Below are positions 24,943 to 36,808 of a stretch of 64,000 nucleotides of DNA, one piece after another. The DNA lies in NCBI RefSeq assembly GCF_000165425.1, contig NW_001799111.1, positions 319,779-383,778 of the forward strand, read 5' to 3'. The first letter of the stretch is position 1. Each line of letters begins with the position of its first letter. The stretch is from Paramecium tetraurelia (taxonomy: Eukaryota > Ciliophora > Oligohymenophorea > Peniculida > Parameciidae). The translations under genes and the position numbers were made by a program. The notes beneath the pieces are model-generated. The model had not been told where the DNA came from. It worked only from the letters and a program-made list of their open reading frames with translations, and ran no database searches.

Positions 24943-25044
24943 ATTAATTAAAATTTATTATTTGTTGAATCATATCCAATACTTGTCTACTTTCCAAAGA
25001 ATTATTTTTCATTAAATTTTGAATATAAATAATAAAAATTATAT

Positions 25045-26277
25045 ATGTTCAATTTTAAACCAAAGTTAGAGAAATATTATTAATTTTAGATATTATAATT
25101 CTCAGGAAAAGAAAAAATTTGAACAACTATTTGAAGCTTACTTTGACCCAGCGAACTAATATAAAACATCAAGCTATTTATCAATATTAAAGAAGTATTA
25201 CTAAGTCATTATATATTTAAGAAATAAATAAATTAGATTTCTTACAAAGGCCTTTATATTTACTTTTCCTTTGGTATTTGGATTGTATTTGTTACCAGGT
25301 AATTAATTTATGATACAAATTCAAATTAAAAAGGTTGTAAGAAGATCGATTGTCGAATTTTACAAATTTATTTATGATTATTCTGATTTATCATAGTAAG
25401 TATTAAATTATAAAAGTTTTAAGCAAATCAACATGTTCGCAACAATATATATTGGCTTTGAATTAATAATATATGTATTTTGAGGAATAAGAAATAAAAA
25501 ATGAAGGGTTGTTCGAGAATATAATTAAATAATACATATTTATATTGAATGGTATAAAATATGATTAATGTAATAAGATAATCAAGATTAATTGGAGTTT
25601 GTATTACTACATTTGGATGAGCTTTTATTAAAGGTGTTGGAGAGAAACCGATATCATTATTTTATTGAGAATTCCACTATTTTGATAGATCTATTAGATA
25701 TCATAACTAGAAGATTACCAGATTTAGATGTCTCCCAATTATAATATAAATATTAATTTGAACTGCAAAAGCTATAGTCAATAACGACTTTACTTTGCGC
25801 CTTGTTTCAATACTGTTTAAAGTAGGATGAAAGAATAGAAGTATATTAATATGGAGTGGGCATCTTAAAGAAGAATGTTGTGATGGCAAAGCTGTTGTAG
25901 TAGCAATTCAATTTGTTGTTACCAATAATCTATAAGGATTTAGCAAGTCAGGGAGATTAGATAAATTTAAGCACAATTTAGTTTTTGATTGAATTTTAAA
26001 ATAGTTTAAGTATAAAATGGTTTAATATAAAGAGAGCAGCAATTTGTTTGATTAGCTATTGAAGGATCAGTTATTTTCAAACTTAATAAGTGTGTTGGAT
26101 AGAAAATCTCCATAGTTTAGAGAGGAGTTCTTGAAATTTTTGGGGATGGTGAAGGAGAATAAGGAGGTTTGTTATTTGATGAAAGAGACGAAGATTTATG
26201 AGGAGGAGAGATAAAGATTGAAGAGTTTAAAAGTAAATAAAGAGTTATAGATGATTATAAAATAATTGATATAATGA
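25045..26277 (+). CDS. Hypothetical helical protein (357 residues)
   Basis: Six introns (25, 32, 25, 28, 26 and 23 nt) restore one frame of 357 codons. It starts MFNFKPKYYNSQEKKKFEQL and is helical throughout, for example LLHLDELLLKVLERNRYHYF, LIDLLDIITRRLPDLDVSQL and YQYGVGILKKNVVMAKLLQQ. The rhythm of paired amphipathic helices suggests an armadillo/HEAT-like fold, but no repeat is convincing enough to name. It ends VNKELQMIIKQLIQ at TGA 26275-26277. The next start codon is only five bases further on, which is suspiciously close. No signal peptide or membrane segment. Confidence 0.6.
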
Positions 26278-26282
26278 TTAAT

Positions 26283-27261
26283 ATGTCTGATATGGTTTAA
26301 ACATTTTCAATTCATTCAAATAAGCATCGGAGGTTGACATAATGTAATTAACTTAGTACCTAGAAGTAGTAGAAGGGATTATTGATGAAGGGAGTCACAA
26401 TTCGTAATAACATGAATCTTAAGTTATGGTTAAATGAAGTAATGAACAGGAAGGAGATTGACTTGAAATTGGGGAAATTAAATATCTATTCTCAAAGACA
26501 TGACAAATAGTCGAAATATCACAATGATCTCATATTGCCTAGCATATTTCGGGATGTGGAGGACAGTCAAATGTTTCCCATGATTTGTTTTCAAAAAAGT
26601 ACAGATTATTAATTTTAAAAGGAACCTGCAGATAATTGATGAGAGAAAGTAAAATTTTGATAATACTTTAGTCAGATTTGAAGAAAATGTGACATCATTG
26701 TTACCAAGTGATAAAAGGAATTCTATCTTATACGGATTACTAAAGGAATTGATTTATGAAATAGAGTTTCGAGAATAAAACATTTTGATATGCCAACATA
26801 GGATTACTAAAGTGTTTTATATATACTTCACAGATTGTTTGATCTGTCCAATATCCAAGTGTTGTTATACATCTGTGGTTTTTGTATTGGGATAGATATT
26901 TGGAGGTTAAATAAGATGCAATAATGAGAACTGTCCAATCCAGATTCTAGTAACTTTTGATATACAAGAAGAACTCTTATGGAAAAAAAACCAGGTTGAT
27001 TTAAGTAATAGGTTTTCGAAATATATAATAAGTGGGAAATTTAGAACTAACAGTCTAAAAACATCGATTTAGCCTACAGATGTTTCAAAGTCCAATCAAC
27101 AATACAATCTAAATATAAATAGTCAAATCAGTCAAACCGAAAGAGTTCAAAGTAAAGTAAATCTATCTCAATAAAGTAATTACGAAAAATAAAGAAGATA
27201 AAAGTAAAGTTAACATAAGAATGGGTTTCACAGTGACTATTAAAATATATGTTTAAAATGA
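26283..27261 (+). CDS. Hypothetical protein with cysteine-rich (possible zinc) segment
   Basis: From ATG at 26283 the protein reads MSDMVQTFSIHSNKHRRLTQ. A 34-nt intron beginning GTCAAATG joins VEDI to IINFKRNLQIIDERKQNFDN, giving 314 residues in total. Residues about 180-225 hold CLICPISKCCYTSVV and later IRCNNENCPIQILV, two cysteine pairs that could bind zinc. The C-terminal 90 residues are serine/glutamine-rich. No family is recognised. Because the previous stop is five bases upstream, the true start may be the later ATG at 26385 (MKGVTIRNNMNLKLWL). It is convergent with the TMEM135-like gene, 13 bases apart. Confidence 0.5.
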
Positions 27262-27274
27262 AAATATTATTGTT

Positions 27275-27901
27275 TCATCTAGCGTAAACTGATAGGTTAG
27301 TTAATGCTCTGTATTAGGATTCTCGTAAACTTAAGTTTTGAAATCTCTCCCATAAACGAGTTTGCTTTTCTCCGAAAGAATCTTCTTCAAAGAAATAGGC
27401 ATAGGCGGCAATCAGTTGCATGAAAGAATATATGATGACATAGGCGTACTTATTTCAATTATGATATCAAGAAATACTTTTGCAAATTATGAAATCTTGT
27501 GTCCAAAGCCCTCACAATCATATATAAAGCCCAAAATTTTCTTTGGTCATATTTCAAAAAGGACAACGAAATCATTCCACCCAATAAGCCACAATAAAAT
27601 GCATAGTTAGGAGAATCCTATTCGTATTTATTTCTCAGTAAACAATGCAAACCTATTTGTAAATCAATCAGAAACCTTTCGTAATCAGAGTATATGAGGA
27701 TAAGAACAAACAAAACTTAATATTATCTTTAGAGATCAATATTTTCGGGATCTATTTTAACTTATTCTTCTTGAATTTAACTAAGATTTAAAGCAGGGAC
27801 AATGCAGTCCTCAAAACATAAGCATATTTAAATGTTTGTAAACCTTGAATAGAGACGTGTTCAAAGCATGAACAACTACTATAACATTCCATAATACCCA
27901 T
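27275..27901 (-). CDS. TMEM135-like membrane protein
   Basis: TMEM135 proteins are peroxisome/mitochondria-associated multi-pass membrane proteins with a Tim17-like core. The protein starts MGIMECYSSCSCFEHVSIQG, a cysteine-rich N-terminus like the family's. It continues LQTFKYAYVLRTALSLLQIL and then YAFYCGLLGGMISLSF and FWALYMIVRALDTRFH, where the RALD motif is characteristic. The end reads YAYVIIYSFMQLIAAYAYFF with a charged tail NLSLRESQYRALTNLSVYAR. A 23-nt intron after KG is clear. Near 27440-27470 a second intron of 29 nt fits the splice signals but leaves the frame one base off. The protein, about 190-200 residues, is half the length of animal TMEM135, so an upstream exon may be missing. 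Confidence 0.65.
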
Positions 27902-28330
27902 GTTGACAATGCTATGATTTGGCTAACAATGCCTATATAAATCGATCAATTCTAAAATTCATTATATAAAATTATAATCTTTTATCATCTATTATAAGTA
28001 TAAAAGTAATATTTAACAAGTTAAAAAGTATATCAAGAAGAAAACGCATTCCTAATTTAATATAATTTTTAATATCTCTACAATTTGAATATTTCATAAA
28101 GTTATCCTATAAGAATATAAACTTTTCTATTGAATATTTAAAAATGGAGGAGAGAATATCTAATATAATTAAATACTATGTAAGATATCTAATTAAAAAA
28201 TATTGAAACTTCCATTTTAAGTATAAGAAATACTATTAGAAATAATTTATTTCTATTTCCAAATAGATTTATATGTATTGTTGCTAAAATGATGTCTAAA
28301 TAATAGTCAATAAAATCAATATTATAATTA
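27902..28330. other. AT-rich intergenic spacer
   Basis: Between the TMEM135-like start and the 3' end of the tubulin ligase gene, both on the minus strand. No open frame or element stands out. Confidence 0.55.
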
Positions 28331-29878
28331 TCAAAAGTTCTAAATTATTCTATCGAGCATTTCCTCTAAGTCTTAGTTTAATCTACTAGCCAGCTATTCA
28401 ACTGCATTAATAAATTGAAAGAAATCCATTTAATTATTATTGTAAGATTTCAATAGGATTTTTCGATATAGTAAATCATAGTCATGTTTCAGAAATGTTT
28501 ATGATGTCATTGATGGAAAATTCGACAATTTCTAGAATTTAGAAGAAGTCAGGTATTCTTGAAATTTGTATCCAGACAAGAAACCATAAATTTGCATCAT
28601 CTTCGAGATTACAGTTTCTGTCGTATCCACTTCTAATTTCCTATAACTCTCAAATCCTGGTAGTTCTTCTTAAGTTTCTTTAGGAATCATCGCCAATTTT
28701 ATCGCATCTCCCATAACTAACTCTTTAACATAACTGTCGATGTAGGATTCTTCAAATACGGATTTTCCATTTGCTCCATAGACTTCATGTTCAATTTGTA
28801 AACTTGGATTAGAATTAACTTCCAATAGCCATGGCTTGCCTTTCTCATCGAGTAAAATATCGAATCCCAAGACTTAAAAGCATTTGACTTCAGCGACTCT
28901 TTTTTGAAAGACTAATTTTTGATTGAATGCAAGAAATGGATGGAGACTTTTTAGATATGCAACGACTAAACTATCAATTTGATCTTCCACATCTTAATTA
29001 TTGTATCCTAAGATTTCTAAGTTTTTTTAGATTGATGAGTAAGTTCTTTTGGTTCCCTCATTGATATCCAATATATTCTTGCCATTGTAGACCTAGAAGT
29101 TGGTATTTCTTTTATTGAGAGAATAGTTGGTTAGATGCATAAAAGGATTCCTGAGATTCTTATCATTTGGTTTTTCGTAATCGACAGTGCAAAATCTAGC
29201 CAATCCTTCTTTGTTGATGTAGCATAAGTAGGGATCAAGAGATGTGATGAGCACATACAATCTTAAATCGAATTTCTTTTTATCTATCAATAGAGGTTTG
29301 GAGATATATTATTAGATAACCATACTCTCATTGGTTTTGATGTCTTTTAACTTCTTTATCAAATAAATTCCATCCCCTTGCGACCCTGCATCTGGTTTAG
29401 CTATGTAAGTTCGAGTGCTTTTATATTCCTACTAAAATTTATCAATATCATCGGGTATAATGTAAGTTTTAGGAAAGAACTCGTATTCTTCTGGAAAGTA
29501 CTCTGCAAATTTATTCAGATAAAAGGAGGATTAAGTCTTATGAGCCAATAAATCCATTCCTGCAAACCGATTAACATATTAAGTGAAATATTCTTCAAGA
29601 TTTTGGTATTTAAATGGTAATCCGAGCCAACACACATCGCCATCATTAAATACCTCCTTCCAATTATTTTTGGCAATAACTTTACGTATTAATCTGGTCT
29701 CACCTCTGCAATTAGTGGTGTTCACCTTTATGGATTTCTACTTTTTATACTTGCTCTGCTATTATTAAAAACTAACATAGCTGGTTTTGAACTCATCGAC
29801 TTCTTATTCAGTAATGGTTTAGAGATCATCGTTGTTGTTATTCCATTACGAGATATCATTAGTTTATTATTATTACAT
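28331..29878 (-). CDS. Tubulin tyrosine ligase-like protein (TTLL)
   Basis: Adds glutamate or glycine to tubulin tails using an ATP-grasp fold. It acts on ciliary and cortical microtubules. A single 515-codon frame without introns. Conserved blocks: VCWLGLPF near the start, [35 protein letters not shown] (ATP loop), [64 protein letters not shown] and [20 protein letters not shown] with SNPSL. These are the family motifs in order. The N-terminus has a QQQQ tract. The C-terminal 110 residues ([28 protein letters not shown]) form a helical extension after the catalytic fold. I cannot decide between glutamylase and glycylase. The start codon is 22 bases from the divergent kinase gene. Confidence 0.93.
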
Positions 29879-29900
29879 AATGATGGGATTAATTTAATTA
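29879..29900. promoter_or_regulatory. Extremely short divergent promoter region (22 bp)
   Basis: Just 22 bases (TGATGGGATTAATTTAATTA) separate the ATG of the tubulin ligase gene from the ATG used for the SNF1-like kinase. If the in-frame ATG at 29883 is used instead, only four remain. Promoter elements must overlap coding sequence, or the annotated starts are not the true ones. Confidence 0.4.
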
Positions 29901-31826
29901 ATGCAATTAGTTAATAGTAAGAAATCGATTATAAAGGAGCAGGAACAAGAATCTGATAAATAACGATAGATAGGAGACTATTTGTTAGGTTGATGTTTAG
30001 GTTTACAGTAGTTAAAACTCTGGGATTGGGTACATTTGGGTTAGTCAAATTGGCGATTCATTAAATAACTTAAGAGAAGGTTGCAATTAAAATTCTGGAG
30101 AAGTCAAAGATAATAGATGTGGCTGACGTGGAGAGAGTCTCTAGGGAAATACACATTTTGAAATTGATTCGACACAAACATGTGATTCAATTGTATGAGG
30201 TATTGAATGTATAAATACACCAAGATCATTGAAACGAAGAGGTATATATTTTTGGTAATGGAATTCTGTGATGGCGGTGAATTATTTGATTACATAGTGA
30301 AACATTAGAAGTAAGATTTTGAATCATTTATAAAGACTCTCTGAGATGGAAGCATGCAAGTTTATTTAGGAGTTGATATCTGGGATTGAATATATCCATA
30401 AATTGAACATAGTTCATAGAGATTTGAAGCCAGAAAATTTGTTATTAGATTATCAAAAGAGCTTGAAGATTGTAGACTTTGGATTAAGTAATACGTATAA
30501 ACAGGGGGAACAATTAAAGACTGCATGTGGTAGTCCATGTTATGCAGCACCTGAAATGATACAAGGGAACAAGTATGATTCCTTATTAGTTGACATATGG
30601 TCATGTGGAGTAATCTTATTTGCATCTATTTGTGGCTATTTACCATTTGAAGATGCCAACACTTCAGCCTTATATAAGAAGATTTTACATGGAGAGTATC
30701 AAGTTCCTAATTTTATATCTCCAGAAGGCATCAATTTTCTCAAGGGAATCTTGAATATCAATCCAGAAAAAAGGTTCAATTTAGAGTAAATAAAATCACA
30801 CCCATGGTTTAAATTGTTTAGGAGATCACATTCTATTCCTCCAGGGATCATTATTGGATATCATAGGATTCCCATCGATAACAATATTGTACAACAATTA
30901 AAGGAACTCGGATTTGATGAGGATTTTGTTAGAATATGTTTGGATGCAAATAAATAAAACAAAGTAACAACCTCCTACTTTTTATTGATGAAGAGACATT
31001 TGATGAATGGAGGAATATCAACAGCTGATATCAATTCTGTTTATTTTGATTCTAAATTGATTGATCCAGTCCAAAGGGTGTAAAAAGGTAAGCAATTCTA
31101 TGCATTCTATGTAGATCCAGTTCCAGGGTTCTTGGATGAATCTATGCTCAAAACTTTGAATTCGAACAGGTCTCAAACGAATCAAAGTCAAAGTCGCAAA
31201 AACAAAAAAGCGTATACTCAATAAAACAGAGGTCATTATTATTTATAGGAGGAGAAGTTCAATAGATTGATTCAACTAAAATAGTCATATCGACAGGATA
31301 GTTTGGACTCGGACTAAGAATAGAGTAAATCGTTTTCTTAGAATGTGTCGTAAAATGTCAAGAAATCAAAAGTTAGGACTGAATCAAATTATAATGCAGA
31401 CTCCTTATTAAATTAGACAACAATGTTTGCTGGTAAAAGGTAATCGATTTCACCTGCTAATGCCAATCTTATATTGTAATACATTAGTAATTATTAACTC
31501 TATCATCAGAACAATAAAAAAAACTAACTCCTACTTCCCATAGAAATTCGCATTAACAAAAGTAAAATATTTTCTCTTTGAATTACTAAAGAAACGTTTA
31601 GACTATTTATGATCCTGATGGTCTGAAAATTGTTAATTCAAGTAAACAATAACCCAATGATCAAAAGAGAAGTCTTAATTATTCATGGATGCCCTCAACC
31701 TAAACCAATCCCTATTAATTATTTCTACAATCCAAATCTAAAAGAGGATCCAATGATTTGAGTGCTCCTCATTCAACCAAGTGTGCAAACAATCCAAAAG
31801 GTAGGTCAATCTTCATGCAGTTTTGA
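29901..31826 (+). CDS. SNF1/AMPK-family protein kinase
   Basis: CAMK-group serine/threonine kinase related to the AMPK alpha subunit, the energy sensor. The kinase domain opens with KTLGLGTFGLVKLAIHQITQ and VAIKILEKSKI, then MEFCDGGELFDYIV, NIVHRDLKPENLLLDYQKS, KIVDFGLSNTYK and LKTACGSPCYAAPEMIQGNK (activation-loop threonine in the place of AMPK T172). It continues DIWSCGVILFASICGYLPFE and NPEKRFNLEQIKSHPWFK. A UBA-like stretch VQQLKELGFDEDFVRICLDA follows directly, as in AMPK relatives. Four introns (20, 25, 25 and 23 nt) leave 610 residues. The last 250 residues are serine/glutamine/asparagine-rich without motifs. The start is ambiguous: ATG at 29883 is in frame and would give MGLIQLM ahead. 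Confidence 0.92.
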
Positions 31827-31852
31827 TTATATATATCAATAATTTTATTAAA

Positions 31853-33001
31853 ATGAATTTCTTTATGAATCTCTTCGGATAAGGCTCCTCAGGGCCACAA
31901 CCAGAGAGCTATGAAATCAATGGCTAGGAATATCATGAGTTGAATTTAATTGCTGAAGGAGGTTACGGCTTTATTTGGAGAGCAATCGAAACCAAAACCA
32001 GGAAATTTTGCGTTATTAAGAAAATTATTTGTCAAAGCAAAGAGGCAATCGAATAAGCCTAATTGGAATTGGACCTACATGTAATTCATAATCATTCATA
32101 TCAAATCTAGAGAAAACTCCAACATCCCAATATCGTCAAATGCTACAACGGAGTTATCAAATTTAATAAGAAATTAAATCAGACCATTGCATACATGGTA
32201 TTGGAATTGTGTGAAGGAGGAACATTAATTGATTTACTGAAAAGGTACAATGAAAAAAGGTTGAGTGAATAATAAGTCCTCCTAGTGTTAAAAGTTATTT
32301 TTCACTTTATCATAGTAATTAGTATAAGCAATCAAATATCTTCATACCTAACAACCTCCAATTACTCATAGAGATTTGAAAGTGGAAAATGTGTTATTGC
32401 ATAATAAAGTATTCAAAATTTGTGATTTCGGTTCTGCAAGCACTGAAAATATTGATTTGAAGTATTGGTATGATCTAAAAATAGCCAATCGAATAAACAT
32501 CAGATTTCTCAGTATGAAGAGAATTTCGCCAAATAGACTACAGAAATATATAGACCTCCTGAGATGACTGATTTATATTTAAAGTATGAAATCAATGAAA
32601 AAGTTGATATCTGGATGCTCGGATGCATTCTATATACAATGTGCTTTTACAATCCACCCTTTTAGGAATCTTCAAAACTGGCTATTGTTGAAGCCTCCTA
32701 TGTCATTCCAAAGGAAAATAAAGTATTCATTACAAATTGAATGTATTAGTATTCTAATAAGATGATTAATTTGATTGGGATTATGCTTCAACCAAACCCA
32801 AAGGACAGGGCCTCCATCTTTTAAATAGAAGATATATTGAAGAATTACGACACCTTGACATAGATAGTAATAAATAACATCAATGATTAGGATAGCAAAA
32901 ATTAATAAGAGGATGACTTTGGTGAATTCTAATCAGGAGATTAAAAAACATAGGAATAATAACAATAAAAGACTGTTTAATATGATGATTCATTAATTTG
33001 A
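31853..33001 (+). CDS. NAK-family (AAK1/GAK-like) protein kinase
   Basis: Numb-associated kinases phosphorylate clathrin adaptor mu subunits in endocytosis. After [20 protein letters not shown] the domain shows [94 protein letters not shown] and CDFGSAST. It then has [20 protein letters not shown], which is typical of AAK1/GAK/BIKE, and [20 protein letters not shown]. Four introns of 30, 22, 23 and 27 nt leave exactly 348 residues. The tail is short, acidic and glutamine-rich (QQEDDFGEFQSGDQ). The DFGEF stretch may be an endocytic adaptor-binding motif (inference). The gene follows the SNF1-like kinase by 26 bases. Confidence 0.93.
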
Positions 33002-33063
33002 TATTGTGTACATTTGATGTGTATTTCTAATAAACTATTTGAATTTCATTTATTATTATTAAA

Positions 33064-34046
33064 ATGAATTCCTTATTTACTATTCTTTAGGATATTCAAA
33101 TAAATGTACCCTAATCACAATTATAACATTCTTTTGTTTTATGTGGTCAACCTCAATCTGGGAAATCAACAATCGTACACTTTTTGATTCAATTTAGGTC
33201 TCCAAACTAACATCTCAGTAAATACAGGATCAAGCAGGCCTAATTTACGCATAATAAAAGACAAACATTATTGGCTATTAAGCAGTGCTCTAATACTTTG
33301 AGATTTCTGGATAAGCCTTTAAATAGTTATTGACTTTGCCATTAAACAAGCAATCATACTAATAGTACAGTTATGTTTTAGTAATCGATTTATCTGATAA
33401 CCCTCATGAAATATTAAATGTTTGCAATGCAGAAATTAGGTATATCAGAGAAGAAACAGAAAAGAAGTTATAATAATCAATTGATGTCGATACCTTTAAA
33501 TAACTGGAATTAAATATTTATGATAAGATCATGATGCATCATGACAAAAACAGAATAGTGCCTTTATACGTACCCATCATCATTGTAGGATGGAAATATG
33601 ATTTGTTCTCTAAAAATCTGGATTTAGAATCCAGAAAATGGATAACAAGAGGTTTAAGATACTTAGCACATACAAATAATTGTTCACTTGTATTTGGAAG
33701 CAATTAGGATTACTAATTTGTTAGATAGACGTTGTAATACCATGTGAAACCTACTGCTTCGATTTATCAATATGACCATTTGAAATAAATATGTATCACT
33801 CAACTTTCTGATTCAATTGAAAATATCAATCTACCCCCATCTGGTAATAATCCTTTGGATGGATTCAATAAAATAATTAAAGATCAAATTGTTGCTGTAG
33901 TAAATAATCAAAAAAAGAAGAAACAATCGAAAATAACAGAGGAGGATTGGAATAACTATAAGGAAGAAAAAATTGACAGACTTATAAAGCAATTTGAATT
34001 TTAATAAAAGTAAACCGCAAAGCAAGAGGAATCGGTATTAATTTGA
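33064..34046 (+). CDS. DYNC2LI1: Cytoplasmic dynein-2 light intermediate chain (D2LIC)
   Basis: Small GTPase-like subunit of the retrograde intraflagellar transport motor. Near the N-terminus SFVLCGQPQSGKSTIVHFLI is the P-loop. After a 20-nt intron the protein continues NIIGYQAVLQYFEISGQAFK with the switch-like region, YSYVLVIDLSDNPHEILNVC (ending strand 4), YVPIIIVGWKYDLFSKN (the nucleotide-base-binding position, here GWKYD), GLRYLAHTNNCSLVFGS and LDGFNKIIKDQIV. The basic C-terminus reads DRLIKQFEFQQKQTAKQEES. It has 320 residues, close to the family length of about 350. The pattern matches dynein-2 LIC better than dynein-1 LIC, which is longer. Confidence 0.85.
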
Positions 34047-34074
34047 CACAATATATTTATATATTTTTTTATAA

Positions 34075-34723
34075 ATGATTTTAGAATTAATTTTGCTATT
34101 TACAGGTGTGCAATCTATTACTTTAAAGTTCAAAGTACCACCTGGTTAATAATAATGTATCAAAGACTCTGTGTCCTAAAATACCCTTATTTATGGCAAT
34201 TTTGATACAACATCATCGCTTTATACTTTTACATTGAGTGTAATAACAAATATATATCCAAATATAGGTTATAAATTAATAGGATTAAGAGTCAGTCATA
34301 ATAGAATACTCAATTGATATCAATCAATAATTTCATTATGTTATGGAGGAGTCTGGAGAAATCTCAATGTGTTTTGAAGCAGATGATTATGCTGATGTTA
34401 TAACATTTAATTTATTTTATGAAAGCGGTACTTAATTGTCATCAATATTAGGGGCTGAAGTTTATGACTAAGACTTATTAGCAAAAAAATAGCATGTTCT
34501 TAATTTAAATGAAACTTTAGAAACAATGGAATAATTGTAATAAGATATATCTAGAGAGCAATTACTAATTGTTGATAGAGAAAATAAACGAAAGCATAGT
34601 TTTACGGACATTCAAACTAAAATAATTGGGTTTGCTGGTATAACCTTTGGATTATTAATTATTGTGGCTACTTGTTAAGTTATTTATGTCAAAAGATTTG
34701 TAATATATAAGAAATTAGCGTGA
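34075..34723 (+). CDS. p24/TMED (emp24) family cargo receptor
   Basis: Type I membrane protein of COPI/COPII vesicles in the early secretory pathway. The signal peptide MILELILLFTGVQS is followed by a GOLD-domain start ITLKFKVPPGQQQCIKDSVS. After a 28-nt intron, YSIDINQQFHYVMEESGEIS, then MCFEADDYADVITFNLFYES is the family core. A helical stalk ENKRKHSFTDIQ precedes the single membrane span IIGFAGITFGLLIIVATCQV. The cytosolic tail YVKRFVIYKKLA carries the F and dilysine-like (KK near the end) sorting signals. It has 206 residues, the normal family size. The stop is TGA at 34721-34723. Confidence 0.93.
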
Positions 34724-34981
34724 TTTGTTTGAGTATAAATTTGTTAATCCAGTGATATTTATATATAAGAAATTTGTGAAGAAGTATTATTTTAAAAATG
34801 TGATGCCACAATAAAAATAAATCAAGAGGAAACAGTTAGATTTTGCTAATAATATGAAGGATTGACTCTAATATTTTTGATAAGAGATGAGGAGATTTCT
34901 TGAGTCTTTTGGGTTGTCTCACTGTTTTCATGTATTTTCATTGTTTACTATTGAGATTTTGTTCTTGATTTATAAGATCTC

Positions 34982-35836
34982 TCATAAAATTGGTCTACTT
35001 TAATATTAATTCATACCAAATTATTTCATATTTTACTTTTCTGTTTGTGTCTCTAATATATCGTCAGTTGTTCTATTCAACAGAATTAAATTAGGTTTTG
35101 GTTTGCTAGTTTTGCAAATGTTGATGGTCTAATGTTTCTAACTGTATGTTATTATAGAGTTATGATCATTTTCTTAGATCTCAGTGTGATAGCGGTGATG
35201 CAATTTCAATTGAGGCACCCTCAGGTTTGCGTCTTTATTGATTAAGGAGTGAAATTTTACTGAATCGTTTTTTGGATGTTTATATTATTAATTTAAAGCC
35301 TCTTATTTTTCTTTATAAAATAGGATTAACTGTTGCAATTAAGAATTTTTGGTTGCTTATTTTAGTAATATCATTTTCTAATTATTAACTTCCTTTAAAA
35401 TTATTTATGTATTTTAAATACCTATTCAATTTCTTTGATTTTAACTTTGAGTTACTAGTTTTCACATTTCAATTCAGTGCATAACTTGTTTAACACTTAA
35501 CATTCATTCCTAAAAAAGACTAATTTATTTTAAGCATTTACTACCTATTCTTTATAATCAGAATTATATACTTCAGTCTCATTCTCATGATAGGCTATGT
35601 ATTCTTCAAATTTCTACTGTAGATTTCTAAAATCAGATGAGATTTGCTCGACAACTATTTTAAAAGCCTTAAAAAAAGCTTGTTTGCTGGTTCTATAATA
35701 GCGTTGAGATTCTGGAATTGGTGTTAATCATTAAACCCTCTATGTCTCTGCACATCTCCTTCAATTTCTTAGCTGCATTCGAATCAAGGGATTCTAGGAT
35801 TGGTATCTAAGCCTCAGTAATTAAATGAGATGCCAT
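34982..35836 (-). CDS. Hypothetical coiled-coil protein (266 residues)
   Basis: From MASHLITEAQIPILESLDSN the protein runs through a helical N-terminal segment (AAKKLKEMCRDIEESQRYYR) into a coiled coil (VEQISSDFRNLQQKFEEYIA, FFRNECQVLNKLCTELKCEN). A low-complexity tail follows and ends with TEKQNMKQFGMNQYQSRPIL. Two introns of 25 and 29 nt leave an exact codon count. The second splice is supported because it keeps a frame open across 370 more bases to the TGA at 34982-34984. No family is recognised. The hydrophobic plus-strand frame in the same place is a shadow of this gene. Confidence 0.6.
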
Positions 35837-35875
35837 GTTATTTAATTCAATATAATAAATAAATGAATAGAGAAG

Positions 35876-36535
35876 TCAAATTTGGTTGTTTTCTTATAAT
35901 TAAACAAAGAATTTCGATCTGGTATGTAATCCAACATTGAATCCTTTTTTAGTGAATTTTTGTAGAACCTATTGGAATCTTTAAATGTCTAATCTCTAAG
36001 AATTATTGAGAAATTCTATTTTAGAACGAAATAACATACTTCTCGCTATAATTGGCTTCATCCCGAATTGTTAATAAGATTCTTACAAGAATTTCTCGAA
36101 TTTTTATTAGTCTTTTAATTCATCGTGTAAATATTAGCATCTTATGCCATAAGGACAAAATCCTTAATTAAAATAGCGATTGCATGGTTTTGTTTTGTAT
36201 TTTTAATGTAAATGTGTTTTAGCTTATAACTCTAATTAACCGTGGGCAAATGAACACTAAGAAATAACCTTATAAAATACCTCATCTCCAAATTTACAAA
36301 ATCCAGTCAATTCAAAGTTCTTGCACAATTCTGTCTTCTTCTTCTTTGTATATTCTTCAATATATTATCTTTTTTCTTCAATTGTCTCAAAATATTTTCT
36401 CTTTGGCTAAACGCTAAAAAATAAAAAAATTCTTTACTCTATTTGAAACTTTTCATCCTCATCATCAGTACTCACACTCTAATAATAATCGTTTATCTAG
36501 TTATAGTAGATCTCAGCTGGAGTTGGGTTACTCAT
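35876..36535 (-). CDS. Tandem CCCH zinc finger protein (TTP-like)
   Basis: TTP/ZFP36-type proteins bind AU-rich RNA and promote decay. After MSNPTPAEIYYNQINDYYQS and a lysine-rich lead KKKKTELCKNFELTGFCKFG, a 24-nt intron interrupts the first finger, which continues ECSFAHGQLEL. The second finger is YKTKPCNRYFNQGFCPYGIR followed by CQYLHDE. Both have C-x8-C-x5-C-x3-H spacing with the R/KTxxC lead-in seen in the family, and the linker has about 18 residues. The C-terminal 85 residues (KPIIARSMLFRSKIEFLNNS) are basic. It has 203 residues. Its small size and single tandem pair are typical of Paramecium CCCH proteins. Confidence 0.9.
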
Positions 36536-36808
36536 TAAATTAATTAATAATGAATTTTTTTATTCTGCATTCCATTATAAAAACAATTTTTGTTATTAAA
36601 TCAAAATATGGATTGAATTTAATTCAACCTGATCAGAAATCCCATTGTAATATCAAATGATAGAATTTTAAATCTTATATAATACTATTAGTGTCTACTT
36701 CCCTTTCTTAAATGCATTCCTTATCAGAATTTAAATGTCAAAATTAAAGTTATTCTTTACTATTTATTTTAAAATTCTCATATAAATAATGTACAAACAC
36801 CTATACAA

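Noticed and set aside
34887-35263. Hydrophobic plus-strand frame (MRRFLESFGLSHC...) that looked like a membrane protein gene
   Set aside because: The minus strand carries the continuing exon of the coiled-coil gene with balanced introns and typical codons. The hydrophobic frame is its antisense shadow.
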